This document shows positions 8,637-17,580 of a stretch of DNA of 64,000 nucleotides, piece after piece; within the stretch, counting starts at the first letter, position 1; each line of letters starts with the position of its first letter. The position numbers and the translations under genes are program-made. The notes beneath the pieces were generated by a model, which worked only from the letters and a program-made list of their open reading frames with translations, was not told where the DNA came from and searched no databases. The stretch covers positions 8,423 to 72,422 of the forward strand of contig SZPC01000010.1 in NCBI GenBank assembly GCA_030263475.1, read 5' to 3'. Source of the DNA: OLB4 sp002050165. Lineage in GTDB: Bacteria > Bacteroidota > Ignavibacteria > Tepidaquicellales > Tepidaquicellaceae.

Positions 8637-9998
8637 TTGAGCAATCCGGACTTTACAGAAAAAATTATATCACTTTCAAAAAGACGGGGATTCATTTTTC
8701 AATCATCAGAGATTTATGGTGGATTGAATGGTTGCTATGACTATGGGCCAATGGGGGTTGAATTATTGAAAAACATTAAAGAAGCGTGGTGGCGGGAAAT
8801 GACTTTACGTGAGGATGTCGAAGGCATTGACGCTTCTATTTTAATGCACCCGAAGGTTTGGGAAGCATCAGGACACGTTGAAAATTTTTCCGATCCGATG
8901 GTTGACTGCAAAGAATGCAAAGCAAGGTTTCGGGAAGATCAGATATCTGAAAGTGATTGTGGCAACAAAGCTTACAAAGGAAGGAAAGCATCAAAATGTA
9001 TGGATGACGGAAAATTTACCGAAGCGCGAAATTTCAATCTGATGTTTCAAACCCATATCGGCCCCGTTGCAGACGAATCGAACATTGTTTATTTACGTCC
9101 TGAAACTGCTCAGGGGATTTATGTGAATTTCAATAACGTCCGCGAAACATCCAGACAAAAGTTACCGTTTGGTATTGCACAAATCGGGAAAGCTTTTAGA
9201 AATGAAATTAACACTAAAAACTTTCTGTTCAGAACTCGTGAATTTGAACAAATGGAAATGCAATTTTTCGTAAAACCAGGAGACGATTCAGAGTGGTTCG
9301 AGTACTGGAAGGAACAACGAATCCAATGGTTTGAGAAATATGGAATGAGAAAAGAAAAGCTAAAATTTTACGAACATGAAAAGCTTGCTCATTACGCAAA
9401 AGCCGCATTTGACATAGAATTTGAATTTCCATTCGGTTGGGGTGAAATTGAAGGTATTCATAACAGGACTGATTTTGATTTAAAGCGACACACTGAATTC
9501 TCCGGAAAGAAACTCGACTACTTTGATGACCAGACAAAGGAGAGATTTATTCCGTACGTAATTGAAACATCAGCAGGAGCTTCGAGATCTTTTTTTGCAT
9601 TCCTATGTAACGCGTACGATGAAGAACAGATCAGGAAAGAAAATCAAGACGGTTCATTTTCAACTGAGGTAAGAACAGTTCTTCACTTTCACCCATCGCT
9701 CGCACCGGTTAAAGCAGCTATATTTCCACTTGTAAATAAAGACGGAATGCCGGAAGTCGCACGCGCTATTACCGATAACCTGAAAAAGAATTTCCGTGTC
9801 TTTTATGACGATTCCGGGGCGGTCGGAAGAAGGTATCGAAGACAGGATGAATGCGGAACTCCTTTTTGTATTACTGTTGATACTCAATCTTTACAAGATG
9901 GAACCGTAACCGTCAGAGAGCGCGACAAAATGATTCAGGAAAGAATAAATAAAGATAACCTTGAAAAATATCTGTTCGATAAAATTGCTTTTAAATAA
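8637..9998 (+). CDS. glyS: Glycyl-tRNA synthetase, single-chain (dimeric) type
   Basis: Charges tRNA-Gly; class II synthetase of the alpha2 type found in eukaryotes, archaea and many bacteria, not the alpha2beta2 GlyQ/GlyS type. The 453 residues are complete: RRGFIFQSSEIYGGLNGCYDYGP at the N-terminus (in short, the family opening), FNLMFQTHIGP, LRPETAQGIYVNF (motif 2 region), PFGIAQIGKAFRNE, TREFEQMEMQFF, GASRSFFAFL (motif 3) and a C-terminal anticodon-binding domain from about 350. The cysteines in VDCKECKARF and CGNKAYKG may bind zinc. The start is TTG. SemiSWEET begins on the base after its stop. Confidence 0.96.
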   Translation: MSNPDFTEKIISLSKRRGFIFQSSEIYGGLNGCYDYGPMGVELLKNIKEAWWREMTLREDVEGIDASILMHPKVWEASGHVENFSDPMVDCKECKARFREDQISESDCGNKAYKGRKASKCMDDGKFTEARNFNLMFQTHIGPVADESNIVYLRPETAQGIYVNFNNVRETSRQKLPFGIAQIGKAFRNEINTKNFLFRTREFEQMEMQFFVKPGDDSEWFEYWKEQRIQWFEKYGMRKEKLKFYEHEKLAHYAKAAFDIEFEFPFGWGEIEGIHNRTDFDLKRHTEFSGKKLDYFDDQTKERFIPYVIETSAGASRSFFAFLCNAYDEEQIRKENQDGSFSTEVRTVLHFHPSLAPVKAAIFPLVNKDGMPEVARAITDNLKKNFRVFYDDSGAVGRRYRRQDECGTPFCITVDTQSLQDGTVTVRERDKMIQERINKDNLEKYLFDKIAFK

Positions 9999-10262
9999 AT
10001 GGACCCCGATAAAATAGTTTTAATGATTGGTTTGATAGCGGCATTTTGCACTACATTCGCATTCCTTCCGCAATCGCTTCACACTATAAAAACCAGGCAC
10101 ACTAAAGACCTTTCGCTTCCAACATTGCTGATGCTTACTTTCGGTAATATTAGCTGGTTGACTTACGGAATTTTAATAAATGACATTCCGATTATTGCAG
10201 CTAATACAATTTCTATAATGTTCATTTTCACTACACTCGTCCTGAAATTAAAATATAAGTGA
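9999..10262 (+). CDS. SemiSWEET sugar transporter
   Basis: An 87-residue membrane protein with three hydrophobic helices (about 5-25, 40-60 and 65-84), the half-size bacterial version of the SWEET/MtN3 family, which works as a homodimer to let sugars pass down their gradient. The family PQ motif is in FAFLPQSLHTIKTRHTKDLS near residue 26, and the third helix region begins NISWLTYGI with the conserved Trp and Asn near 50. The ATG directly follows the glyS stop. The specific sugar cannot be predicted. A porin-like protein follows, so an outer-plus-inner-membrane uptake pair is possible but not shown. Confidence 0.92.
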   Translation: MDPDKIVLMIGLIAAFCTTFAFLPQSLHTIKTRHTKDLSLPTLLMLTFGNISWLTYGILINDIPIIAANTISIMFIFTTLVLKLKYK

Positions 10263-10338
10263 ACGGTGTATCGCCTATCGGTGTTGTAACAGGTAACCGT
10301 AGTGTTTGAAATTTTTTTATTTTGTAAACCCGTTTTAT

Positions 10339-11367
10339 ATGAAATTAATTTTCATTTTATTCTCGCTTATAATTGCCGGCACATCATTTCCTCAAGGTAA
10401 TACAGGCAAAATTATAGGTAGCGCATTTGTAGATTTCTATTATAAAATCAACGGTGATTCAACCGGAGGCGACCTGCAATATTCCAAACTTGGAAAAAAT
10501 TCAAACGGGTTTGAAGCAAGGAGGATTAAATTAGGTTATGAATATAATTTTTCGGAAAAAATTTCAACTGTTATTGCGATTGAGACCGAAGGTCGTAAAA
10601 GTTCCACCGGATACTATGATCTGTACCTGAAGGATGCCTACATAAGAATTAAGAAAATTCTACCCGGAACTGATCTTATTGCGGGTCTTCAACCTACACC
10701 TGAAATCGGATATGACGGTGTTTACAGTTTCTGGTCTTACAGATCGGTTGAAAAATCTCTCTTGCACATGCGGGGAATAATCTCCAGTCGTGATTGGGGA
10801 GTTGCGCTTCACGGAAAATTCGTAAAAGATAAACTTAGTTGTAAATTAATGCTTGCGAACGGATCAGGATTGAAAATTGATGGCGATAAATATAAAAAAG
10901 TTTATGCAACTGTTTTATTTAAGCCGGTTAATAGCCTATCGCTACAGTTCCACTCGGATTATTCCTCTTCAGATATTTTTGAGAATATTTATACTTTCAG
11001 CGGTTTTGTAGGATTTAAGATTCCCGGTTTCACTATCGGGTCTGAAGTCTTTTGGAATTTCAGAGAAGCTCGAAGTCAACCCGGAAACACGGTTTCACCT
11101 TTCGGGTTTTCAGTATTTTCGGAATTTGGTTTGATGAGCAACGGAAGCATTAATTTATTCGCAAGGCTTGACAACTTTAATCCAAATTCAAAAAGTCACG
11201 ATAATAGTTACACCGAAAATTTTTTAATCTTTGGTTCCGATATCCAACCGGTCAAAAATTTACATGTAATCCCCAATTTGTGGATGAATTTTTATTCACA
11301 TAAGAAAAATTTTATTGAACAAAAGACAGATGTTGTTTCGAGAATTACATTAGTTTATTCGTTTTGA
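10339..11367 (+). CDS. Porin-like outer membrane beta-barrel protein
   Basis: The mature part resembles phosphate-selective porin O/P-type barrels: early GSAFVDFYYKIN, then RRIKLGYEYNFSEKIS, and alternating hydrophobic/polar strands up to a terminal aromatic, VSRITLVYSF, as outer membrane barrels end. I choose the ATG at 10339 and not the TTG at 10306 because it puts a clean signal peptide at the start (KLIFILFSLIIAGTSFPQ), giving 342 residues. About 12-16 strands are likely. Substrate unknown. It follows the SemiSWEET gene by 76 bases and converges with ppx. Confidence 0.8.
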   Translation: MKLIFILFSLIIAGTSFPQGNTGKIIGSAFVDFYYKINGDSTGGDLQYSKLGKNSNGFEARRIKLGYEYNFSEKISTVIAIETEGRKSSTGYYDLYLKDAYIRIKKILPGTDLIAGLQPTPEIGYDGVYSFWSYRSVEKSLLHMRGIISSRDWGVALHGKFVKDKLSCKLMLANGSGLKIDGDKYKKVYATVLFKPVNSLSLQFHSDYSSSDIFENIYTFSGFVGFKIPGFTIGSEVFWNFREARSQPGNTVSPFGFSVFSEFGLMSNGSINLFARLDNFNPNSKSHDNSYTENFLIFGSDIQPVKNLHVIPNLWMNFYSHKKNFIEQKTDVVSRITLVYSF

Positions 11368-11408
11368 GTTGAAGTCTGATTAAATGCTCAGAAAATTTAA
11401 GAATATAT

Positions 11409-12980
11409 TTACGTTCCGATCTCCAACTTTACTCCAAACTCTTCTTCAAATAATTTCTTCCTTCGGTTAGCACCCCAAATTTCAAGGTTTACATTTTCAT
11501 CCTTTTTAGGAATTGCTTTAATCCGAATTGTAGATTTGTTTAAAAAAATCTCAAGTTCCTTCACTTTGCAATTATGACCGCGATCTAAACCATCGGCGAC
11601 CCTTAAAATTCCGGCAAGCTTCCTTACAATATTTTTACTTTTATCGTCAAGTCTGGAATACGCATCGTGCTTTATCTTCGGATGAGACTTCCGGTGATAC
11701 CTGGCAATATTGGCAATAATTTCGATTTCATTAAAGTTGAAACCGAGCATTTCCGAATTTCTGATTATGTAATATGAATGTTTATGGTGTGAAGAATGTG
11801 AGATGAAATACCCAATATCGTGAAGCACTGAAGCCGCCTGAAGATATTCTCTATCTCCCATAGTTAGATTGAATCTTTTACTGATTGAATCGAATATTTT
11901 CAGAGCAAGTTTAGAAACATGTTGTGAGTGCTCTTCCTCAAAGTTTGATTGTCGGGCAAGCGTCATTACACTTTTGTACCTGACATCGCTGAGGTGACCA
12001 AGCGATTCACTTCCCCTTGATTTTTGAATCGTATCTAAAATAATCCCTTCTCGTAAAGCGTAATTTGAAATCGTAATTGAGTCAATATTAAGTTCTTTTA
12101 AAATTTGATCCACAATTATCACTCCAGCGGGAATTATATCGAGCCTCTTTGGATCAATACCGGGTATTTTTTTCCGACCGTCAGGAGTTTCAATTTTTAA
12201 TATTTTCCTGCTAAGTTTTTCAACCGCATCCCTTGTGCATACAAAGTTATTTATATTGTTGCTGTCAGCTCCATTACCATATCCATTTTCAATTATCATT
12301 TGTCCTATATTTGTAATTGTTCCCGATGTACCGACCACCAGATCGAACCCTTGATTGTCGAGCGCACGTACGATTGGATTAATAGAGCTTTTAACAAATG
12401 TGCGCGCATCGTCCGTTCGTTTTTTACTTGTAATCCCTTCAGGGAAATATTTATTGGTGAGCCTTATTGCGCCGATTTTTATGCTTTGTCCGAAATTGAC
12501 ATTCCCAAGGTTACCAAGAACAAACTCAGTGCTACCACCGCCTATATCAATTACAAGTATTTTCTTTTTAAAGACCGGTAATGCCTGAATGACCCCAAGG
12601 TAAATAAGCCTTGCCTCTTCATACCCCGAAACAACTTCTATTACAATACCTGTTTTTTCGAAAACCTGATTTATAAATTCATCACGGTTGATTGCTTCTC
12701 TTGTTGCGCTGGTGGCTACTGCCCTGACCACTGCGTTATAATCATTGCAAATGAGCTTAAATCTTTTCAACGCCTTTATTGCCCTGTTCATTGCTTCTTT
12801 GTTGAGATATTTCATATCACGCGAGCCTGAACCGAGCCTTACAACTTCCTTATCGCTTGTAAGCACCTTGAACCGGTTTATATCAGTAACTTTGGCAACA
12901 ACAATATGGATTGAGTTTGTACCAATATCAATTGCCGCGAGCGAATGATTTTTTGAAATATCAAATTCTTCCAATATCAT
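11409..12980 (-). CDS. ppx: Ppx/GppA exopolyphosphatase with C-terminal HD domain
   Basis: Hydrolyses polyphosphate chain ends and/or pppGpp. The 523 residues match the long Ppx form. The ASKHA fold is shown by AAIDIGTNSIHIVV near the start (phosphate-1 loop), VIDIGGGSTEF near 145 and VGTSGTITNIG near 215. The C-terminal half is an HD-type domain with VLHDIGYFISHSSHHKHSYYII near 390-410. Its start overlaps the end of the glycosyltransferase gene by 20 bases; it is the last gene of the operon running from 17370. With ppk1 5 kb away this completes a polyphosphate cycle. Whether Ppx or GppA activity dominates cannot be decided by eye. Confidence 0.92.
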   Translation of the reverse strand: MILEEFDISKNHSLAAIDIGTNSIHIVVAKVTDINRFKVLTSDKEVVRLGSGSRDMKYLNKEAMNRAIKALKRFKLICNDYNAVVRAVATSATREAINRDEFINQVFEKTGIVIEVVSGYEEARLIYLGVIQALPVFKKKILVIDIGGGSTEFVLGNLGNVNFGQSIKIGAIRLTNKYFPEGITSKKRTDDARTFVKSSINPIVRALDNQGFDLVVGTSGTITNIGQMIIENGYGNGADSNNINNFVCTRDAVEKLSRKILKIETPDGRKKIPGIDPKRLDIIPAGVIIVDQILKELNIDSITISNYALREGIILDTIQKSRGSESLGHLSDVRYKSVMTLARQSNFEEEHSQHVSKLALKIFDSISKRFNLTMGDREYLQAASVLHDIGYFISHSSHHKHSYYIIRNSEMLGFNFNEIEIIANIARYHRKSHPKIKHDAYSRLDDKSKNIVRKLAGILRVADGLDRGHNCKVKELEIFLNKSTIRIKAIPKKDENVNLEIWGANRRKKLFEEEFGVKLEIGT

Positions 12981-14019
12981 TTAATAGTTCAATACAGTTT
13001 TTGAAAACCTCTTCTACGCTGATATCATTGACGGATTTAGTTTTTGACTGGATGAAAATTTTATTTTTTCCCCACGGCGCCCATTCAAATCCATTAGTCG
13101 GACCGAATAATGAAACTACATTTGCATCAACACCTGCAGCGACATGCATTACACCGGTATCGTTTGTAATGTAAAGTGCAAGTTTTTTTATACAAGCCGC
13201 AACATTACGTATCTGCTGACCGCTTAAAATAACATGACCTATATTTGCTTCAGATAATAATTCAGAAAGTTTTTGTGTAACTTCAACATCAATATTTCCT
13301 GATGAAATCATAAACTCATTATAATCCGCAGCACAAAATTTTTTAATCAATGCCAGAAAATTTTCAATCGCCCATTGATTTAGTATTTTACCTGCTCCGG
13401 GATGCAGACCAATCACACGGTTTGTTTTGAAATTTTGTTTAAAGAAATCGTTTGCAAAGTTAATTTCTTCATCGGATAATTTCAGTTTAATCGTTCTTTC
13501 ATTTTCAGGCAGGTCACAGCCGAGTTGCCTGCCGATATCAAGGTTCCTTTCAATCTGGTGCTTTCTTTCAACATCCCAGTTAAATTCTGAAGAGACATTT
13601 AACAAATACCCTGCCTTATTAACTTTATTATTAATTTTAGCTGCACCAACTCTGATAGGCGCTCCGGAAAGAAAATTAATTATATGTGAGGTTCTTGAAA
13701 ATGCTACAGTGGACGGAACAATACCTAATTGATATTTATCGCTCCGTAGTTTTCTCAGGAAATTAAGAATTCCCGTTATTGTGCTCTTATCAAAAACTAA
13801 AATCTCATCAATAAACGGATTGATTTCGCTATAGAGAATTCTGTAGTTAACAGGTGATGCCACAAGTGTGATTTTGGCGTGTGGGAATTTCCTTCGTAGA
13901 GATTCATAAAGCGGAACTGAACATAACATATCGCCAAGTTGATTGTGCTGTCTGACAATAAGAATATTCTTCACAAAACCCGGATCAGACAATTTTCCCA
14001 AAATTAACTGTCTGTCCAA
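12961..14019 (-). CDS. Glycosyltransferase family 9 (heptosyltransferase-like)
   Basis: A 352-residue cytoplasmic GT-B glycosyltransferase of the ADP-heptose:lipopolysaccharide type, acting in core oligosaccharide assembly on the inner face of the inner membrane. Signatures: ILIVRQHNQLGDMLCSVPLYESL near the N-terminus (donor domain start), LGLHPGAG-like segment IGLHPGAGKILNQWA near 200, and TNDTGVMHVAAGVDANVVSLFGPT near 290-315, which binds the nucleotide sugar. The true sugar donor is uncertain. It starts one base after the stop of the small membrane protein gene and overlaps ppx, so it sits inside the long minus-strand operon. Confidence 0.9.
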   Translation of the reverse strand: MDRQLILGKLSDPGFVKNILIVRQHNQLGDMLCSVPLYESLRRKFPHAKITLVASPVNYRILYSEINPFIDEILVFDKSTITGILNFLRKLRSDKYQLGIVPSTVAFSRTSHIINFLSGAPIRVGAAKINNKVNKAGYLLNVSSEFNWDVERKHQIERNLDIGRQLGCDLPENERTIKLKLSDEEINFANDFFKQNFKTNRVIGLHPGAGKILNQWAIENFLALIKKFCAADYNEFMISSGNIDVEVTQKLSELLSEANIGHVILSGQQIRNVAACIKKLALYITNDTGVMHVAAGVDANVVSLFGPTNGFEWAPWGKNKIFIQSKTKSVNDISVEEVFKNCIELLNDIGRI

Positions 14020-14020
14020 A

Positions 14021-14209
14021 TTAATTTATTTCCTCAAATTCTGCGTCAACCATTTTGCTTCGATCAATACCTGAAGCACTCTGCCGGTTACGATTCTCAT
14101 AAAACGTATTATTTTTGCCGGAAAATTTTTTTATCGCTCCCGACAGAAGACGGTTTAAAATAAAAATCAGTATCAGCAGGACTGCAAGTATAACACCTAT
14201 TTTTCCCAT
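14021..14209 (-). CDS. Small single-span membrane protein, DUF4834-like
   Basis: A 62-residue protein with one hydrophobic helix at about 5-25 (GVILAVLLILIFILNRLL), a basic stretch just after it, and an acidic end, VDAEFEEIN. This layout and the final AEFEEI resemble the small DUF4834 proteins of Bacteroidota; that match is from memory. The start overlaps the stop of the deoxynucleoside kinase (TAATG) and the stop is one base from the glycosyltransferase start, so it is a real operon member. Topology by the positive-inside rule: helix with the basic C-terminal part in the cytoplasm. No function is known. Confidence 0.72.
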   Translation of the reverse strand: MGKIGVILAVLLILIFILNRLLSGAIKKFSGKNNTFYENRNRQSASGIDRSKMVDAEFEEIN

Positions 14210-14862
14210 TATCGTGCAAGCCTTTTATTTACCGGATCGTAATATTCAATCGCAGCGTGAACAGGTTTGGTGATTTCATTGAATAAATCTTCAAACTCTT
14301 TTTCATTATTTACAAAATCTATTTCCGACGCATTTACAATAATAAGTTTGGATTTCTTGTATCGGAAGAAATAATAATTGTACGCATCGTTCAGATTTTT
14401 AATGTAATCTTCCTGAATATTTCTCTCGTAATCCCGGTCACGAAATTTTATGTTAGCTAAAAGGCGCTCGGTAGAATTCTGGAGGTAAACTATTAAATCA
14501 GGTGTAATGATTGACTTTTCGATACTGGCTACAATCCGTTCATAAAGGTCAAGTTCATCATCGTTGAGGTTCAGGTAAGCAAATATTTTATCCTTCTCAA
14601 ATATGTAATCTGAAACAATGTAATTATGGAATAAATCGCTCTTGGTTTCAGCAGTAAGTTGTTTGAATCGACTAAGTAGAAAATATGTCTGAGTGTGAAA
14701 AGCGTAATGTTTCGGATCATCGTAGAATCTTTTCAGAAACGGGTTCTCTTCAAATTTTTCCAAAATCAACTTCGCATCCAACCTTTCACCGAGTTTCCTT
14801 GCAAGCGATGTTTTGCCGGCGCCTATTACTCCCTCAACTGCAATATATTTGATGTCGTTCAA
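14209..14862 (-). CDS. Deoxynucleoside kinase
   Basis: Phosphorylates deoxyribonucleosides (dA, dG or dC) for nucleotide salvage. The 217 residues match the dNK/thymidine-kinase-2-like family. The P-loop is IAVEGVIGAGKTSLARKL at about 7-23, the substrate-binding EKFEENPFLKRFYDDP follows near 36-51, YVSDYIFEKDKIF-type segment (VSDYIFEKDKIFA) near 103 is the DRS-like region, and a lid arginine cluster lies in IKFRDRDYERNIQ near 155. Substrate preference cannot be fixed. Neighbours folK and folB on the same transcript are a common arrangement in this group. The start overlaps the folK stop by 4 bases. Confidence 0.93.
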   Translation of the reverse strand: MNDIKYIAVEGVIGAGKTSLARKLGERLDAKLILEKFEENPFLKRFYDDPKHYAFHTQTYFLLSRFKQLTAETKSDLFHNYIVSDYIFEKDKIFAYLNLNDDELDLYERIVASIEKSIITPDLIVYLQNSTERLLANIKFRDRDYERNIQEDYIKNLNDAYNYYFFRYKKSKLIIVNASEIDFVNNEKEFEDLFNEITKPVHAAIEYYDPVNKRLAR

Positions 14863-15353
14863 TAGAGTTTGTGTTCAGTTTTGTGAACTTTTAATTTATC
14901 CGGTGAAATTTTGAGTAGTTCATGTACTGTACGCTTAATAACAGGGTGCATGAACTCCGGCTCAAGCTCAACCAACGGAATTAAAACAAAATTTCTGTTC
15001 TCAATTTGCTTGTGTGGAATGCTCAGACCTTCACTTTCAATTATCTGATCCCCGTAAAACAACAGATCAATATCAATTTCTCTTTCAGCCCATTTAACGT
15101 TTGCAGAACGTTCGAGCGCCTTTTCAATTGATTTCAACTTTTTCAAAAGCACTCCGGGTTCAAGCGATGTTTCCGCTTCTGCAATCGCATTAAGGAACAT
15201 ATTTTGATTGCTGAATCCCCAGGGTTCTGTTTCATAAACCGATGAACACTTTAAAATCTCAATTTCGTCACATTCGTCAATAAGCTTGCAAGCTCTATTG
15301 AGATAACTCAACCTGTTACCTTTATTTGAGCCAAACCCGAGAAATACTCTCAT
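14859..15353 (-). CDS. folK: 2-amino-4-hydroxy-6-hydroxymethyldihydropteridine pyrophosphokinase
   Basis: Transfers pyrophosphate from ATP to hydroxymethyl-dihydropterin in folate synthesis. The 164 residues are of normal length. Signatures: VFLGFGSNKGNRLSYL at the N-terminus, SSVYETEPWGF near 44, FLNAIAEAETSLEP near 58, and the metal-binding segment EREIDIDLLFYGD near 95-107, followed by LSIPHKQIENRNFVLIPLVEL, the family's PHP..ERxFVL motif. It is translationally coupled to folB upstream and to the kinase downstream by 4-base ATGA overlaps. It catalyses the step after FolB. Confidence 0.96.
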   Translation of the reverse strand: MRVFLGFGSNKGNRLSYLNRACKLIDECDEIEILKCSSVYETEPWGFSNQNMFLNAIAEAETSLEPGVLLKKLKSIEKALERSANVKWAEREIDIDLLFYGDQIIESEGLSIPHKQIENRNFVLIPLVELEPEFMHPVIKRTVHELLKISPDKLKVHKTEHKLY

Positions 15354-15709
15354 GTTCTTTTGTAATCGGAAATAATTTCAACGCTATCAATTAAACCGAT
15401 CGGCGCATTGGATTTGCGGATGCTGAGCTTTACCGATTCCACAAGTTCAAAATTTTCTAAAATTGAATTCCCGATAACCTGATTAAGGGTTTCGAGTAAA
15501 TTGAACTTATTATTAAGAATTATTTCTCTGATATGATTATAAACGCTCTGATAATCTACGGTAAGACTGAGGTCATCAACACCGGCAAGGGAAGGGATAT
15601 TGCAGTGCATTTCAACATCAAGCTGAAATTCATTTCCGAAATCTTTTTCATACTGATGAACACCGTGATAAGCGAAGAATCTCGCGTTATTGATTCGAAT
15701 CGTGGTCAT
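15350..15709 (-). CDS. folB: Dihydroneopterin aldolase
   Basis: Cleaves 7,8-dihydroneopterin to 6-hydroxymethyl-7,8-dihydropterin, feeding FolK, which is the next gene. The 119 residues match the family, which forms octamers of tunnelling fold. Signatures: RINNARFFAYHGVHQYEKDFGNEFQLDV near the N-terminus, with the conserved YHG and the substrate-binding Glu in the next strand; LSLTVDYQSVYNHI near 48; LLETLNQVIG with the guanidine-binding Glu near 75; and VKLSIRKSNAPI with the catalytic Lys near 101. Overlaps both neighbours by 4 bases. Confidence 0.95.
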   Translation of the reverse strand: MTTIRINNARFFAYHGVHQYEKDFGNEFQLDVEMHCNIPSLAGVDDLSLTVDYQSVYNHIREIILNNKFNLLETLNQVIGNSILENFELVESVKLSIRKSNAPIGLIDSVEIISDYKRT

Positions 15710-16692
15710 TTGGATTTGCGTGATTCTTCAGTTTTCTTTTTCGGTTTTCTACCGGCTTTCGATTTCTCTGGTAATGTACCAAGTGACCATCTGCTACGGA
15801 TTTTTTTCTTCAGTGCGGTTTGAACGGCTTTACCTATATCGGCAGGTGAGAGCACCGTTATTATTCCGCATTTTTTCATGGTACTAATCTTAGCTTCAGC
15901 AGTGCCTTTCCCGCCTGAAATAATAGCTCCGGCATGTCCCATCCTTCTGCCGGGCGGAGCCGTCCTGCCGGCAATAAAACCGATAACGGGTTTTTTTACA
16001 TTCTTCTTAATATAGTATGCAGCTTCCTCTTCCGCGCTACCGCCAATCTCACCTATCATAAGTATCGCTTCAGTATCTTCATCTTCATTAAAAAGTTTTA
16101 CAGCATCTATAAACCGTGTACCAATAACCGGATCACCGCCGATACCGATACAAGTTGATTGACCGATTCCTAATTTCGTTAATTGATCTACCGCTTCGTA
16201 TGTCAGAGTACCGCTACGTGAAATTACGCCCACGTTTCCGCTCCTGTGAATGAACCCGGGCATGATACCTATTTTACATTCATTAGGTGTAATGATACCG
16301 GGACAATTCGGACCGATAAACCTTACCTCTTGTCCGGAGGCGTTGAGAGTTTTTACATGATTGTACGCTTTTATCATATCACGGGTAGGAATGCCTTCGG
16401 TAATGCAGACTATAACTTTGATTCCTGCATCAGCGGCTTCAATGATTGCATCGGCTGCAAAAGAAGCAGGAACAAATATTACCGAAGCGGTTGCTTTTGT
16501 TTCAGCTATTGCTTCTTTTACAGAATTAAAGATTGGGATTTTATCCAGAAACTTTGTACCACCTTTACCGGGTGTAACTCCGGCTACTACTTTGGTCCCG
16601 TACTCAATCATTTGCTTTGTATGAAAAGAACCTTCGGAACCTGTAATTCCCTGTACGATAACTTTCGTCTTTTTGTTTACGAGTATGCTCAT
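15706..16692 (-). CDS. sucD: Succinyl-CoA synthetase alpha subunit with a basic C-terminal tail
   Basis: Alpha subunit of succinate-CoA ligase in the TCA cycle; it binds CoA and carries the phosphohistidine. Signatures: KTKVIVQGITGSEGSFHTKQM at the N-terminus, GVTPGKGGT, FIGPNCPGIITP, VGVISRSGTLTYEAVDQLT, and GHAGAIISGGKGTA with the active-site His near 252. The family ends near residue 290, but this protein has 328: the last 30-odd residues are a Lys/Arg-rich tail (GRKPKKKTEESRKSK). The beta subunit gene sucC is not in the window. It is the second gene of the minus-strand operon, 15 bases after the lipoprotein, and overlaps folB by 4. Confidence 0.95.
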   Translation of the reverse strand: MSILVNKKTKVIVQGITGSEGSFHTKQMIEYGTKVVAGVTPGKGGTKFLDKIPIFNSVKEAIAETKATASVIFVPASFAADAIIEAADAGIKVIVCITEGIPTRDMIKAYNHVKTLNASGQEVRFIGPNCPGIITPNECKIGIMPGFIHRSGNVGVISRSGTLTYEAVDQLTKLGIGQSTCIGIGGDPVIGTRFIDAVKLFNEDEDTEAILMIGEIGGSAEEEAAYYIKKNVKKPVIGFIAGRTAPPGRRMGHAGAIISGGKGTAEAKISTMKKCGIITVLSPADIGKAVQTALKKKIRSRWSLGTLPEKSKAGRKPKKKTEESRKSK

Positions 16693-16707
16693 TTACTTTT
16701 ATAGTTT

Positions 16708-17370
16708 TTATTTCATGATTACTTTATTGCTCTTTATTTTCCAATTACCGTTTTTATCGGCAACCAGATTGTATAAAACTTCCATTTCGATTTCCTTTTC
16801 AGCGCTATTTTCAATATCTGTTTGCTTAACCTTTACCTTTACAGTGGCAGTGTTACCGCTTTGTTTTACAACCTTCGGCTCAGAAATTACCTGAAACTTT
16901 TTCGTGTCTTTATAATTTTTTTTAAAAACATCAACAGAGCGTTTCTGCCACAACTTGCTTGCATTCTTCATGTTTTTTTCAAAGTTTCCGTCTTTGCTTA
17001 CTCCCCGTTTGATATATTCAAGATAATCGTTGATTGCGGATGTCGGGTTACTTATTCGTTGGTTTAATTCCTTTTCCTTTTTAATGTTTTCTCTTTGCTT
17101 GCGTGTTAGAGTAGGCTTTTTTACTACCGTATCCTGTGTTTGGGTAGTATCTGCAGCACTGAGTGTATCAAGCATCTTTTCACGTTTCATTAATTCCTCT
17201 TCCTTCAACCGGAGAAATTCTTCTTTAGCCTGTAATTCGGATTCTTTGTCTGATGATAACTCTCTGTCTGGGGGGACAAATACGGGTTCCTCATCTTTAT
17301 TATCACATGCAGCAAATAAAAACATTATTAAAATTATAGCGGGAGTAAAATTGCGAAGTGAAATTATCAT
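16708..17370 (-). CDS. Lipoprotein with coiled coil and NTF2-like C-terminus
   Basis: A 220-residue predicted lipoprotein. The signal peptide ends in a lipobox FLFAAC, with Cys near 22. Residues 35-70 are rich in Glu/Lys/Leu (LQAKEEFLRLKEEELMKREK) and should form a coiled coil. The C-terminal 100 residues (IKRGVSKDGNFEKNMKN to the end at WKIKSNKVIMK) have the strand pattern of SnoaL/NTF2-type DUF4440-like domains, including GNTATVKVKVKQTD and YNLVADKNGNWKI. No enzyme motif is visible. It begins the operon that continues with sucD and folB. No family name can be given with confidence. Confidence 0.78.
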   Translation of the reverse strand: MIISLRNFTPAIILIMFLFAACDNKDEEPVFVPPDRELSSDKESELQAKEEFLRLKEEELMKREKMLDTLSAADTTQTQDTVVKKPTLTRKQRENIKKEKELNQRISNPTSAINDYLEYIKRGVSKDGNFEKNMKNASKLWQKRSVDVFKKNYKDTKKFQVISEPKVVKQSGNTATVKVKVKQTDIENSAEKEIEMEVLYNLVADKNGNWKIKSNKVIMK

Positions 17371-17580
17371 ATTTTAAAATACTTTTTAGATTCTACATAT
17401 TCAATTAATAAACCTTAACAGAGCCAGCGTAATTACATTATAAACAAGTTATTTACCTTTACGTTAATTTCGCTGTAAAATATTTTAATCTATCTTGAAT
17501 AATCAGAAACATGATATTATTTTACACAGAATACCTGTTAAAAATAACTTTTCCACTTACAAAAATTTCCAATAAATTAT

